A stretch of 64,000 nucleotides of DNA, taken from contig NW_006766890.1 in the NCBI RefSeq assembly GCF_000275845.1, positions 499,042-563,041 on the forward strand, in the 5' to 3' direction. Below are positions 20,714-31,876 of this stretch, one piece after another. The position numbers and the translations under genes are program-made. This DNA comes from Dichomitus squalens LYAD-421 SS1. Lineage: Eukaryota > Basidiomycota > Agaricomycetes > Polyporales > Polyporaceae. The stretch's first letter is position 1. Every line of letters starts with the position of its first letter. The notes beneath the pieces were generated by a model. The model worked only from the letters and a program-made list of their open reading frames with translations. It was not told where the DNA came from and ran no database searches.

Positions 20714-21097
20714 GGGGGTTCAACCGTGCAGCCTTGTGTATCTCAAGAGATGTATTGGAAAAGCAGTATGGTCGGTGCGAGGCGTATAGAGTGTACCGCG
20801 GTTGCTACTGCGTCAGACAAGCGCCTGCCATGACACGTTCGCCCAACATGGAAGGCGGCTACGAGCGGCAAGCCGCAAAACTTGTCACTGGACCGATTCG
20901 CTGGCACGAGCCGAACCCCAGCCTAAACAGTGCCTCATGAGCATATTGATAACAATCGGATGCACATTGCGGCGGATACTATAGGCTACATGGTTCTAAA
21001 GTTGTAGTTTTCAGCGCCTGAGCGCAAATTATGTCCTAGAGGTAACATACAGTCTCTACGACCACAAAAACCATCATCAGCAAACGCGACCAGGAGT
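20714..21097. other. Spacer between Yip gene 5' end and PCH2 3' end
   Basis: Promoter of the Yip gene plus 3' UTR of PCH2; both genes are on the minus strand. No further feature seen. Confidence 0.5.
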
Positions 21098-22963
21098 TCA
21101 CTTCTGAAATCTGCTGCGCTCAGTCGCTTGGGCTTGTACTACGCGTTCCATGGCATCAAGCCACGTCTCTACCGCTGTACCTCCTCCAGAGGCTGGATGA
21201 TGCTTTGAAATGCCATTTGGTCGAGAGCTCTGGTGGGCAGGAAGTGTGGGAAGGGTGCCAATATATCGTGCATGGGCTAACACCGGTAAACGTCGCAATG
21301 AACGACCGGACATCTCTTGGTCCTGCGGAAGGAAGTTCAGTCGGGCAGCACTTCAGGGAGAGCGCCACCGAAACATACTCTGCAACTTTGCGCTAGTCTG
21401 AGCAGGCGGATTGCGAGCAAACGTGACCGTTCCCGTAGATCATGCGCTATCGAGCTCGCCGTACCCTCCGCACCGCGGGTATCTGTTGCCGCCAATGGTT
21501 GCGCGGTCAGACTCAAATTGGAGAAGTCGGCCGTTCGCTCATAGATCTGAGCCTGTGCTAGCCCCGGGACGTCCTATCTTCCTAGTCAGTGGGAGGGACT
21601 GCTAGAGTGAGCGACGACACTCACCACTTCTGCGACGATGCCCTTCTTGACCAGTTCAAGCAGGCAGCCACGAAGAATCTCGTATATCGCCTCCCTCGGA
21701 GGGAGATCGACATACTGCACGATATCTGCGCGATCGACGAATGCAGAGTCTGCCATGTTCATATGCTATAAGCGGCTTGTTATGGCTATAATCGGACAGC
21801 ACCATACCAATCGCAGTTGCAAGGTTACTTGTCGACATGACGAGACAGTTCTTTTTGTGCTTGAGCTTGTCTAGTTGCGTCAAGAGCGCATTCACCACCT
21901 GCATGTACAATGATAAACCGAAAATCTGCGAACCAGCCTGTTGGACGACTCACCCTGAGTGCATCTGACGGCTCTGTCCCCGCCATAGCTCCAGCTCGTG
22001 CCGCCGTGAGCGACTCAACCTCATCTGGAAAGTCATGAGCATTGTAACACCGCGATAAGGTCGAAAGACACACCAATCAGGACAATGACGAAAGACTCCT
22101 CATCCTCCACCATCTCCATGATGCTGCTGAAGAGCTTCTGGACAAGCTTACCAGACTCCGAGAACCACCGAGAGAATAATGAATGAGAGTTGATCTCAAG
22201 GAGCCGCGCATGTGAATAGCTTTGTTTCGGACGCCGTGTCAACACAGTCTACATCTAAGTGCTGACACAATGCACTCACCGATGCGACAAGCGAATTGAC
22301 AACTTTTGGGCCAAGGCTCGACACAACGAAGTCTTTCCCGTGCCGGGTGGGCCGTGAAGCAGAACGACACGGTTCCATGATACAACGTTGACTTTAAAAT
22401 GTAAGGCGATGACTCTACACATTCACGGAAATCAACTCACAATCGACATCGGCGTCGCTGAACACGACTGTGGCGTAGATGTAGTCTAGTAACTTGGACT
22501 TGATGTCGTCGGAATAGATCAAGCTCTCCCACAAGCCCTCCCATGATGAGCTTGGAAGCTCGCAAGAAGTCGCCGCCATGATTTGGTCGTCGTCACCTCG
22601 GCCGCTGCCGCTGGTGAGCTCTTCGAATGCATCTGTGTCAGTTGGCTGGTAGACGTGTATTTGTAGTGTCGTTTGTTCGATGGGTAGCGAGGATGTTGGG
22701 CAAGGACATTCAGAAGCAGCTATCCGCTGGATAGAGGAGGCCAGCAGTGGTACGTCTTCCCAGCCTTCGATCACAGAAGGCAAGTAGATGTCGGATAAGG
22801 AAGTAGTAAGGTATGAGTGGACAGCATTTCGAATAGTGTCAAAGCGGGAAGTCGCGTTAGGGGCAACGCGAACTTCGACTGAAGTGCAATAAGTATGATA
22901 GCAATTGTATCGCCATGAATCACTCACTGTGCACTGGCCATACCGTACTCCGTCGCTGGACAT
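21098..22963 (-). CDS. PCH2: Pachytene checkpoint AAA+ ATPase Pch2/TRIP13
   Basis: Pch2/TRIP13 remodels HORMA proteins (Hop1, Mad2) in meiotic axis control and the spindle checkpoint. ATG at 22963 ([11 protein letters not shown]), then an exon with an N-terminal domain segment, a [10 protein letters not shown] motif just before the ATPase core, Walker [10 protein letters not shown] near 22345, the [26 protein letters not shown] exon (a family hallmark), Walker B FVIVLI joined to [23 protein letters not shown] (sensor 1) and FVDRADI (arginine-finger region). The C-terminal lid has [15 protein letters not shown], stopping at 21098. About nine exons with roughly 50-70 nt introns; the exon carrying [11 protein letters not shown] (about 21560-21390) is divergent but in frame. 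Head to head with the Rdx gene and preceded by a cluster of ACGCGT boxes. Confidence 0.92.
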
Positions 22964-23295
22964 TGGCCGGTGAACCCGCTCCCACGGGAAAATCTTCTGT
23001 TTGCATTGCGTCGGAAATATGTGGACCGCAACCCAGATATATGCGCGTCCCCGGAAATAACTAAGGCCAATAGGTTGAGAGGACTACGTAGCTAGTGAGT
23101 GGAGGTTTGGGTGATGGTGGGAGGAGAGTAAGACGCGTGTGGCCACGACCACAACGCGTGCCACTTTGACGCGTCTGGACACGTGACCGTCCTAGATATG
23201 ATGACAAGCGTTCCCGGTCTCTGCTCTCTCTGTTCATCCTCGTCCACAAAGGTCGCTATTCTGCTTGATATTTGCATCTCCACTTGCCTGTCAAT
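22964..23295. promoter_or_regulatory. Divergent promoter PCH2 / Rdx with three MluI-type boxes and an E-box
   Basis: Three exact ACGCGT sites lie at 23133-23138, 23154-23159 and 23169-23174, followed by CACGTG at 23180-23185. ACGCGT is the binding site of MBF/DSC1-type regulators of G1/S and premeiotic S genes in yeasts, and PCH2 is a meiotic gene. Binding in this organism is inference. Confidence 0.6.
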
Positions 23296-23917
23296 ATGGC
23301 TGAGGCAGAAGTCTGTGTAGATTGTCCACCCGACAACCAACAAACCGCTGCCCCTATGCTAGTTCCTGAGCCGACTACAGTCGCGCATAACCCTCTCGAT
23401 CCATCCACTTTCGTTCCTCCCTCGTCTCCGATATCACCTAGCGTCACCATTGAGTTCTGCGATAGGGTATTTACGCTCACTGCCAAGTAGTCGTAATTGA
23501 CATGACCCTAACAAACCTTCCTAGTGCCGGTGGTACGTTTAAGCGGACCCTGCCGAGCCCGTCTGTACGTATTGACTACTCACGGCCTTACTTGACAGGC
23601 TGCATCGAGCAACATGGGTATCAACGGAACTTTTCCTCACGTTCCCCACTCCCGCGCTGAGGGTTATCACTATCATGCCTCTCAATTCAGAGGAGACAGC
23701 TGGACGATTCCGTGTATGGCTCTTCCTTGACGGCAAGCCCCCTGTTCTGGTGTGGGACAGGAAAGTGGAAGGCGGGTTTCCGGAACTCAAAGTTCTCGTG
23801 AGCTCCGCTTTCTCTTGCACAGTCGCCGTCTGCAGGTCTGATTGGCTTTCCTTCCAGAAGCAGCGCATACGAGATCACATACAGCCTGGCAAGTCGCTAG
23901 GCCACTCCGATAAGTGA
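23296..23917 (+). CDS. Rdx-family (selenoprotein W/T-like) thioredoxin-fold protein, Cys form
   Basis: Small Rdx protein with a CxxC redox motif, here Cys-Asp-Arg-Cys, with no UGA/Sec. Four exons sum to 145 residues: 23296-23466, 23525-23532, 23599-23797, 23858-23917. Exon 1 ends IEFCDR; exon 2 is only 8 nt (TGCCGGTG) and supplies the second cysteine; exon 3 continues WLHRATWVSTELFLTF, the Rdx core, IMPLNSEETAGRFRVWL and VWDRKVEGGFPELKVL; exon 4 gives KQRIRD...PGKSLGHSDK and TGA 23915-23917. The GFPE-KxL-KQRIRD pattern is typical of fungal Rdx proteins. The first about 50 residues (MAEAEV onward) are Pro-rich and not conserved. Substrate unknown. Divergent from PCH2. Confidence 0.92.
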
Positions 23918-25949
23918 AGCGAACGCCTCCCTGCCCCGTCACATCTTCGTTGGTGGTCAAGCACGGCTCTGTGTACAAGCTGGTGGATCAGAAAGTCTAT
24001 GTATTGATCGACTCACGCACTATCTGTATGTATCATCGGCTCTATCGCATCCATCCGAGATGTGAGAACGTAACGATTGCTCGGATGCCGATTTATCTCC
24101 TCAGCTATACACACTGCGATGTATCGCAGTGTCTGTCTGCTCGAGGGTATGGGTGGCGGCCTGCTGCAATGTCGCCGTGATCACATTTCTAATCTGTTCC
24201 GGCTCCTCAGCAAATCTCAGCCGGATCCATATTTCTCTACTTTGTCCAATTTCATGCCCGTTCTGGTGAACGTGTTCTTATGATCTGCCGCTGAACTGGA
24301 TGCTCGACGGGCCCCGTATGACATATTGTCAGGCGGACTTCTCTTCATCCTCAAATAGCTACTTCCACGACCTGCTCATCTGGCAGGTGGACCAGCGACA
24401 TTGTCCGATGTGTACGTACGTATTCCCTGTTGATGTACTCCAGCTCTCATCATGCATTGTTCCTTTCAGAATCGTGAACGGCAGCGCGGACAGCCTGGCA
24501 TCCTCTGTAGGCCAAGTTGGGACCCCAGACCCCCCACCACCAACCATCCGTTCCACAATACCAATACGTCACTCGTCACCCGGCTATCTCCACCACACCT
24601 TCGGGTCCAATGTTCCCTAATACACCCGTACGCCGTGCTATCAGCGCAGCTTGCTGACCCTTCCGGTCATATCGTCTTCCAGGCTGTCATTCTGTCCTCG
24701 CCTCGCCCAACCAGTCAGATCGCGGACTGCGTCATTCGGCCTCAAGGCTAGCACCCTCCCACAGAACCACAAGACCTCCTCGGACACTCTTTTACGTCTT
24801 AAGGCGGAATTCGAACCTTGCGCGCCAGTCCCACTCACGACCCCTGCAGAGACCCCGAAGTCCGCCCGCCGAATCCCCGCAGGGCGACTCTCCCGCCTAA
24901 ACCTACCGTAAGCACGGGGACGCCGTCCTCTTCTAGGTCGCAAGTTTCCTGATTTCGTTCATACGGAGCTCAATTCAAGAGAGACGGTTTCGTTACGCTG
25001 TTGATACCACGTTTTGCAATCATGCGGAGCAGCAGACTCATGTGGCTGCGGAATATAGCTAAAGCCGCCGAGTGGACCTTGACAGCGACGAGCATGTGTG
25101 TCAAACATCAATGGACTTCCGTGCTGGCCCATTTATCCTCGACATGGCCGCTGCCCCGAGCAGCTCACGCGCGAGGTCCAGTGGCGCCTGCCAGGGCACT
25201 GCAGACCATGTGGGCCGCGGATACATACTGCACAGTGTCGCTCGTCAAAGCACGCATTCAGAGTGGTCGATATGTGCGTCGTGCGTCTTTCCATCTTCTA
25301 GCTTCTGCTGGTGGACTTGATAGGCTTTCGTGCTCCACCGATCGCCCTCTCAGCAGACTCCCCTGAAATTCCCCGTCATATATATAGCCCAAGGATGCGT
25401 CAGGTATGCGCAGCAATCAATGTTCGAGTGGGCGCGGCTTGCCATGTCGAGCCGGTATCCTTGTTGAGATAACAAACGCATCAGAAGATCCAAAATCCTA
25501 ACCACCGCCCAGCATCGCGGCACAGCCTTACGGTCTGACTCGGATGGCTCCAGCGCAACAGTGCCGACACTGAGGCGCAGAGATCGAAGGCTAGCTCAGA
25601 CCGCTGGCCAGCCGGTGGTAGTAAGAAGCCGCTCCATTGTTTCGCTAGGCCCGTCCGGGAAAACCTTCGTCGCCTATACACCGCCAGCACTATTTGCCGC
25701 CCCCAGTGCTGGGGCTTGGAGCGTAATGTTTAAGTTGGCAGCGTGGGCAGCCAGCATCAAACTCTACGCCTGTCCGGGCTTTCCTGTGAGTTTAATATGG
25801 ATGTTTTCGTCGTTGAACGCCGCGGTACCTCGCACGTTCGCTCGACCCGTTCTCGATGGTTCCCGTGAGCATACAGACCATGCCTGAACTGACGATCCTC
25901 CGACTCCGCAGCATCTTCGCGCCTGGATGCATTCCGGAGCTGGAAGATT
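23918..25949. other. Gene-poor region downstream of the Rdx gene
   Basis: Frames at 24300-24911 on the plus strand flank a good-looking intron (GTACGTACGT to TTTCAG, about 24414-24472), so a fast-evolving or decayed gene is possible, but no family, start or stop can be defended. Frames at 25000-25900 show no motif. I see no RNA gene. Confidence 0.4.
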
Positions 25950-26364
25950 GGATGACTTTCCATAAGGATTTACGGCTCTACGGACGTCCGTAGATTTCTA
26001 GGCGGGGTTTGAAACAGTCTCTGGATCTTGGGCGCTAAACAGGCGGCATGTTCTGCTCATCATCAGCACGTGACTGGAGTGGCTTATGTCATGTCTGTAT
26101 CTGGCATGCAGTTCGCTTTGTCATGATGGCTCCTTCCTTTCTCGTGGTCACGGCACCGTATGCCGAGGTCTACGGACTGTCTACGGCCTGTTAGAGATTT
26201 AGAAAGGGGGGTCGGACCCCCCTCCTAGATTTTGACGTCCGTATCCTAAATTTCATCAGCGGAGTTCAGATCTGGTGTCGGCAACACTGCCCCTTGCCCA
26301 AATCGGTCTGTTTAGAGATTTACGGACGTCCGTAGAGCCGTAGATAGCTTATGGAAAGTCATCC
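25950..26364. mobile_element. MITE-like element, 415 bp, long palindromic terminal inverted repeats
   Basis: About 50 nt at each end are inverted copies of one another: both start GGATGACTTTCCATAAG and continue into TACGGCTCTACGGACGTCCGTA with a few mismatches. ATT lies directly outside both ends (25947-25949 and 26365-26367), a likely 3-bp target-site duplication. Each arm contains the perfect 12-nt palindrome ACGGACGTCCGT. The interior (26205-26223) has AGGGGGGTC-G-GACCCCCCT, a 9-bp near-perfect hairpin. No coding capacity. A 3-bp duplication is compatible with PIF/Harbinger-like elements, but the family is not proven. Confidence 0.8.
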
Positions 26365-27011
26365 ATTAACTGCCTCGAAGAGGGTGAGCCGGACGGCCCG
26401 CCGCAGCCTTCCACCATTCCAGACCGTCACCGGGCCGGCTCAGACAGCCCGCCAAACCCAAACCGAGATTTTCCTATTACCGATCGTTTGAGAGTTCACA
26501 TTTGAGCGCGCTCTCACATCCGCTAAGGCTAAGACTTCCATTCTCCCGTTCACACATGGGAGAATGTTGTACGTTGCGCATGCACACTGCCTATGCGGAC
26601 TAACGTTCATGACCAAAGTCCATTTGTGGTGAAACGACGAAAGCAAGATGGATTGCGTGCACATGCTCAGCCCGATAGCAAGACCGCAATACCAAGGGAC
26701 GACAACCGACTAGCTAAATGCCGATGAATAGTAGCGACTATTGACAGACGATCCTCCGGACCAGCATACACGTATAAAGCAGGGTGAGAGGCGATTCATC
26801 ACCGCCAGCCTAAGGGATATACTCTAACAAATATCGTGCAAGAAACAAAAAGTGAGCGTATGACTACATACTACCTCAACAACGATGAGGATTAATGGGT
26901 ACTGCTAAGGGGGAAATCCTACACCTCTTTCGTACAGAGTCCGTCCGTGCGCTCCTAAGTAAGCGCAAAGCAATATATACACAGAACAACCCAAAAGACG
27001 AAAAGGAAACG
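26365..27011. other. Spacer between MITE and TVP38 3' end
   Basis: No gene supported on either strand. The part next to 27012 is presumably TVP38 3' UTR. Confidence 0.5.
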
Positions 27012-28663
27012 TTATGTGTCCGATGGCAATGATATCCCGAGCGAGCCCACGACGCCTGCGTCCCCAGGACCGTGGCTGGTGTGCGCAGCAGCATTACCAC
27101 TCGCCTCCGCGATCACGAGACTGACTGGCGTCGGGGTGTTTCCGCGCGTCGGCACATGGCGTATCTCGAGAGTCAACGGTGCTTCAGTCATGTGCTCCTC
27201 CAGGTCCAGACTGTACCCATCCTGACTGGCGAGGAACGCGACGCGCTCTTCCGAGTATGCAGCGTCCATGGCGTCCTCGTCCTGAAGCTCTTCGTCGACA
27301 GCCTTGCGCGTGATGTACGAGAGGTAGATGAAGATGACAAGACAAAGAGCAATGCCCGCGATCGTCGAGTAGTGCGAGAGCGTGCTGCCCTCGTTGTCAT
27401 CGTTCTGCTCTAAGCCTGGACGCTTGACGTGGTACTCGGCGAAGGAATGAATCGAGCTTCCAATGCTCGTATGGATGATGAGCTTCGGGAGAGATAGCGC
27501 CGTGCAGAGCAGGTACGTGCGGAGGGTCAGCGAGGGCGATGCCGCAAGAAGGCAATTCATGACGTTGTATGGGTAAGGTGCCAGGCGGATGAGGAAGAGA
27601 AGCTTGGGGTTGTTCTCGATGGCTCGTACGACGCGCTTAATCCAGGTCGTACATGAAAGCCAACGTGAGATGCTCGCGCGGAAGAGCGTACGGGAGAGCG
27701 TGAAGACCACCAATGCGCCTGTGAGCGAGGCACAGTACGATATAATGGCGCCGGTCCAGGGCCCGTAAGTATAGCCGGATAGGATAATGAGCGTGGAATA
27801 CAGAGGTATGGGAGCTGCGGGGTACTATGTTAGCGTCTTCTTCACACAAGCAGGTCAATTTCTACCGGATGCTAGATCGCGCAACTGCGTATCCGACGAG
27901 TCTGCAGTGAAAATGGATCATAGCAGAATGATGAGATACTCACGAATGGTCGTTAGGAAGATGAGGGTGAAAATCACAGCGTATCCCAAGTAAGCGTCCG
28001 ACTTGAGCCAACGTGATAGTTCGTCCAGACCTGGGGCGGTGAGAACGCGTGAAGTGTGAACATTCTGATAACTAAATAAAGGCGGGTGCCTGACATTGGC
28101 TTACCTTGGAAGACCTCGACTTTCCAGAAACTGACGGCGACGAGAAAGCCCAGGGTGGTCATGATGTACACAATTATTGGAATCCAAGGCTTGAGTAGAT
28201 TAACTATCCGCAGACTGCGTGGACGAGCGTATGATGGTGATACTGAAGGGTGATAGGAGGCAGAGAGTGAAGAACCATATGGAGAAGCCCAGCTTGACGC
28301 GATCGGACATGGAGCCGGGGAAAATGGTGGCTGAAGCTGCAAGGGACGCGAACGTTGCGTGCGTTGCGAGCGGATCCAAGGGGGTATTGAAGAAATGGGC
28401 GAAGGTACTTGGGAGCAAGAAAGGTTGGAGGGGCCAGCAATCGGCGACGAGTCTGGAGGGGGGCGCTTGGACAAGTCCTGGAGCTGAGAGAACTCTGCCT
28501 TCTCGTCGTAGATGTCTTGAATGTGCGCAAAACGATGGGGAAGCGGTTGGGGCGTTCGATAGGTACGTGGCGACGACGACGAGGCAGGCAGAGCTGGAGA
28601 GGCCGGGCGAAGGGGGGTACCGCGCGAGGGCTGTCCGGGTCGAGAGGAGGTGTGCAAGTCCAT
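27012..28663 (-). CDS. TVP38: Tvp38/TMEM64 (SNARE-associated domain) Golgi membrane protein
   Basis: VTT/SNARE-associated membrane protein of the Golgi. Exon 1 runs from ATG 28663 to 28105: a disordered Ser/Pro N-terminus then a first TM (WIPIIVYIMTTLGFLVAVSFW). After an intron, GLDELSRWLKSDAYLGYAVIFTLIFLTTI, then PIPLYSTLIILSGYTYGPWTGAIISY (the conserved G-Y-x-F/Y-G-x-x-x-G core), LSRTLFRASI, LLFLIRLAPYPYNVMNCLLA (the R-x-x-P-x-P-Y motif), SLPKLIIHTSIGSSIHSFAEYH and a final TM (TIAGIALCLVIFIYLSYIT). The cytoplasmic tail ends LPSDT with TAA at 27012-27014. A second frame over 28418-28200 also looks hydrophobic, but the frame used here is continuous with the TM1 exon. Role in lipid scrambling or Golgi trafficking is inferred from the family. 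Confidence 0.92.
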
Positions 28664-28853
28664 TGCAGTGATTGGAGGCCAGTCCAATTAGGAGACTGAG
28701 ACTGAGATGGCAGAGGACGAAGGGCGAATGAGGCCAGCCAGAGAAAGCCCGGTGCGTCGACGATGGCTGGAACTCAAAGGCCTGAGGAGAGCAAAGCGAG
28801 TGGCTTCTGATACACGATTGTATATATTCCCTTGTTCGCTTCCCACGCCTTCT

Positions 28854-29232
28854 CTACTTGCGATCGGCGTCCCGGCCCCTGCCCGCCCTCTCCTCTCTGA
28901 GTCGTAGCGCCTCGAGCTCCTTTGCAACGCACTCGAAACATGACCGGTCTTCATCCATATATGCAATACCAGCGACGACCCTAAAGCTGCCACCAGCACT
29001 GCGCGTCGGAAGCTGAGTGTTCACGAGGTATTGCAGCCGCCACGTTCGCCCAAGTTCAGCGCGCATAGGTGGCGGTGTCTGTCGTTGTGTCATCGATCGT
29101 TGCTGGGTCCCTTCTGCACAATATGATCTTCCCGATGTTCTCAATGATTTTGTCATCGAGAAGCTCACTCAGATCTGCTGGGTCAGTACGGGGATGCCAG
29201 TCGGTATGCTCGCGAAGCAAATGCGCGGCCAT
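28854..29232 (-). CDS. Candidate small protein, 85 aa, unrecognised
   Basis: Not a family I recognise. Exon 1 (29232-29120) gives MAAHLLREHTDWHPRTDP and ADLSELLDDKIIENIGKII; exon 2 (28998-28854) gives AGGSFRVVAGIAYMDEDR, SCFECVAKELEALRLREER and a basic tail to TAA/TAG at 28854. The two exons sum to exactly 86 codons with GT-AG borders (GTGCAG donor, GCGCAG acceptor). The 119-nt intron is longer than its neighbours and also holds coding-like sequence, so a different splice pattern or a one-base error is possible. Acidic-then-helical composition, no TM. Divergent from the gene at 29493. Called because both exons keep frame and have coherent helical composition. Confidence 0.45.
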
Positions 29233-29492
29233 GCAAGGGTACAAAATTCATCATAAGTATGAGTAGCCTCTGCTGCGGCCGACGTCTCCATCTCGGATCC
29301 GCAAGATGCGCCGCCACGTGCTCCTACCAAACGTCTTCCCAGGCAACCCCTTCCGCCACCGGGCTCGCAGCCGCCGGCACTCCGTCCAGCGGGCCACCAC
29401 AGCGCGTTCACTGGGACTTCTCCAACCCGTCAACCACTCTGCCCATCGTCGGTCGACTATTGATGCTTGCTCGGTCATCTTGCGCTGCAGCG

Positions 29493-29917
29493 ATGTCGAC
29501 GCGGAATCACTTGCACACCCTCCGCGCAGTTCGCGTCCAGATGCGCCCACGCCTCCTGAGCTCGCAAGCGCGTCCGCCCTCTCCCCATGCGCGATTCTAC
29601 ACGGACTATGCAGCGGGCATGATCCCCGTCGCGCTGCTCGGCTCTGCGGTCTACATCGTACGCCCGACTCCTCTCCCACTATCTTTCTCTCACTGCGCAC
29701 GTGTGGTAAGACCCGTTTTTCACAGGGTTTGCGAACGTGGCAGCAGCATCTGGCACATGAGCGGTTCCTCGAAGAGGCTCATGCGCATGTTCAACAGCTC
29801 GAGGCGGAGGTCATCGCTCAGAGGGAACTGCTGAGGTCCCCTCCACACGCCGCTCAGAGCCCGGTGTCAGATGCGCCGGCTGAGGCGAAGAAGCGGAAAG
29901 GATGGTTACCTTGGTAG
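29493..29917 (+). CDS. Small single-pass, probably mitochondrial membrane protein, 118 aa
   Basis: Exons 29493-29657 and 29726-29917 (intron 68 nt, GTACGC donor, TTCACAG acceptor). The N-terminus MSTRNHLHTLRAVRVQMRPRLL is Arg-rich without acids, a plausible mitochondrial targeting sequence. AGMIPVALLGSAVYIGLRTW is one TM segment, followed by a helical acidic/basic stretch (LAHERFLEEAHAHVQQLEAEV, coiled-coil-like) and a basic KKRKGWLPW end. An upstream ATG at 29463 would add ten residues. The architecture resembles small inner-membrane assembly factors, but I cannot name it. Confidence 0.65.
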
Positions 29918-30105
29918 TATCACGCGGCATTGTTTGAGCAGTCAGTCTCCTGTCATTTGCAATTGTGTAGCACGTTCACATCATTCAAACTTCTGCCACC
30001 AGTGTACTCTAATTAAGGCGACGGTAAACCACTGGAACTAGATCCTTGACGGCACTATATATATGATGGGTATAGCATACGTAAGGTAACAAGAGGTCAG
30101 TACGA

Positions 30106-31611
30106 TTAGTGAGGGCTAGCCTTGCTCAGCGCGGTTTTGTGACGATCATATAGCTTAGCGGAGCTAAGATTGGTTGCAACGTCTTCGGTCAACAAGACTG
30201 CGGCTTTTGAATAACGGACAAGGCAGAACCGACCTGAGAATGGCCGAAGCAAGACCGGCGAATGTTTGAACCTGGCCTTTTGCGCGCTTCAACCGGAACA
30301 CGTCGTATGCTGTGGCGAGGCAATGAGACCTGCGCGCATCATACGGACAGGTTTGGAACTCACAGACGAAGATCAGGTCCATAAGGAGCTTGAGCCTCGT
30401 CACTTGTATCCAGTGGTCTTGCCTCTGAAGACGAGCAAGCTCCTTGTGGTCGAACTTCTGCGCACTGGGATTTGACTTCCCTGTCGCGCCAGCCATGGAC
30501 TCGTCGTATAGGCGGCTTTCGACTAGACGTGATGCTGGTTCAGGACGGCGAAGTCAAACCGATAGAGCGATTTCACATACCTTGATGCTGCTGCTCAAGG
30601 ATCACACTCCTCTCGACGCTGTTCTCTACCAGGTTCACGAGCGTGCTCGCGAACCAACACCAGTCCGCAAGGCGCCCCGCTCTCTCACCGGCCTTCTTCC
30701 CAATGAGGCCGAGCTTTGAGAACGTGGCCGCGTCGTCCGCAAGTCCGTTGACAAACTCGAGCAGCACAGGCGGCGGGGCGTGCAGGAAGGTGTGCAGCAG
30801 CGGCTTGTGCCTGCCCTTCTTGGCTCCTCCCGCGTACGAGTCGGACGCGTGCTGAGCCAGGATGGAAGTCAGTGGTGGCAACCAGTTGAAGAGGATAAGG
30901 CATTTCCTAGGAACACGGGGCAACATACGTCAGCTGCAGCACACGCCACAACATACGATACACATACCTTGTCAGCGAGAACCCAGCGATAGCGGAGGTC
31001 AGGCGTTGCGTGAGCTCCGCCTCCCATGCTGGCCGCTTTCGGCCTCGGAACGCAGGGCTACTTGTGAGCGCGAGGTGGAAGAGGAGGTACATCTTCATCG
31101 AGTACTGTAGCAGTTTCTACAACATAGAACGCAGCCGACGTCATTCCGCCGATCCCGTCTGTCAGCAAGGCACTTGATCGTTTGCATAAAAAGAAGAGAA
31201 GCACTGGGCACACGAGGAGCATGGGAGGTAACGTACAAATGCCTTGTCGCGCCCGTTAGAAGACTTGAGCAGCTCCCGCCACACGTCCTCCCTCCGGACG
31301 CGGTCCTTGGCCGCGTCCTGCTTCTCCTCATCTTCCTCCTCCGAGTCCTCGGCCTCGAAAGTCTGCGATGTAACTTCCTTGTCTTCCTTGGTGTCGTATA
31401 TCTCGGTGCCATACACGTGGGACCCATTCGAGATGATGGATGTGCGCGGGGTCCGAGGAGGGTGAGACGAAAGCGGGTTCATTTGGAAGGACGAAGTGTC
31501 GTTCGGAGGCTCGTACGAGGGTATCGACCCATGGTGCGAGTCGTGCACTGTCACGAACGATGACGACGCCGAGTGACCGTGCCCTCCGTAAGGAAAGGTT
31601 ATCGAGGACAT
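30106..31611 (-). CDS. Peroxisomal membrane biogenesis protein, PEX11 family
   Basis: PEX11 proteins tubulate and divide peroxisomal membranes. ATG at 31611 opens a disordered Ser-rich N-terminus, an acidic EDSEEEDEEKQ tract and REDVWRELLKSSNGRDKAF, the start of the Pex11 domain. Then LLQYSMKMYLLFHLAL, WEAELTQRLTSAIAGFSLTR, KCLILFNWLPPLTSIL, ADWCWFASTLVNLVENSVER and HKELARLQRQDHWIQVTRLKLLMDLIFV (amphipathic membrane-binding helix). The last intron joins LASAILS to SAKLYDRHKTALSKASPH with TAA at 30108-30106. Length and the extended N-terminus fit the Pex11C-like subfamily of filamentous fungi. Head to head with the Tctex1 gene. Confidence 0.85.
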
Positions 31612-31876
31612 GCTGTCGCAGATAGCGTGGCGGCCGTCCTGAAGGTATCCCAAGAGAGGGCGCAGTGCGCGTCGCAGGCACAGGCGAGCGCGACACTGTA
31701 TGTGCGTCCTATTGCCGCATTCGGCGGAAACGCCGCCACGTGTTAATATAACCAGCCAAACACGCGTCAATATCCGTATCTGGCAGCCACCCCGTGCACG
31801 CTGTGGCGGACGACGAGAACCGTTCCAACTGAGGCTTATCGTTGTCTTCTTGCTCGTCGTCCTCTCTGGCTTGCTC
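31612..31876. promoter_or_regulatory. Divergent promoter PEX11 / Tctex1
   Basis: A 265-bp spacer between opposed start codons. No clear motif; dual promoter function inferred. Confidence 0.4.

Noticed and set aside
24300..24911. Possible spliced gene around a GTACGT...TTTCAG intron
   Set aside because: No start, stop or conserved domain could be defended; kept only as a note in the region entry.
28200..28418. Hydrophobic alternative frame in TVP38 exon 1
   Set aside because: It ends in a stop before the TM1 segment, while the chosen frame is continuous with TM1 and the donor at 28105.
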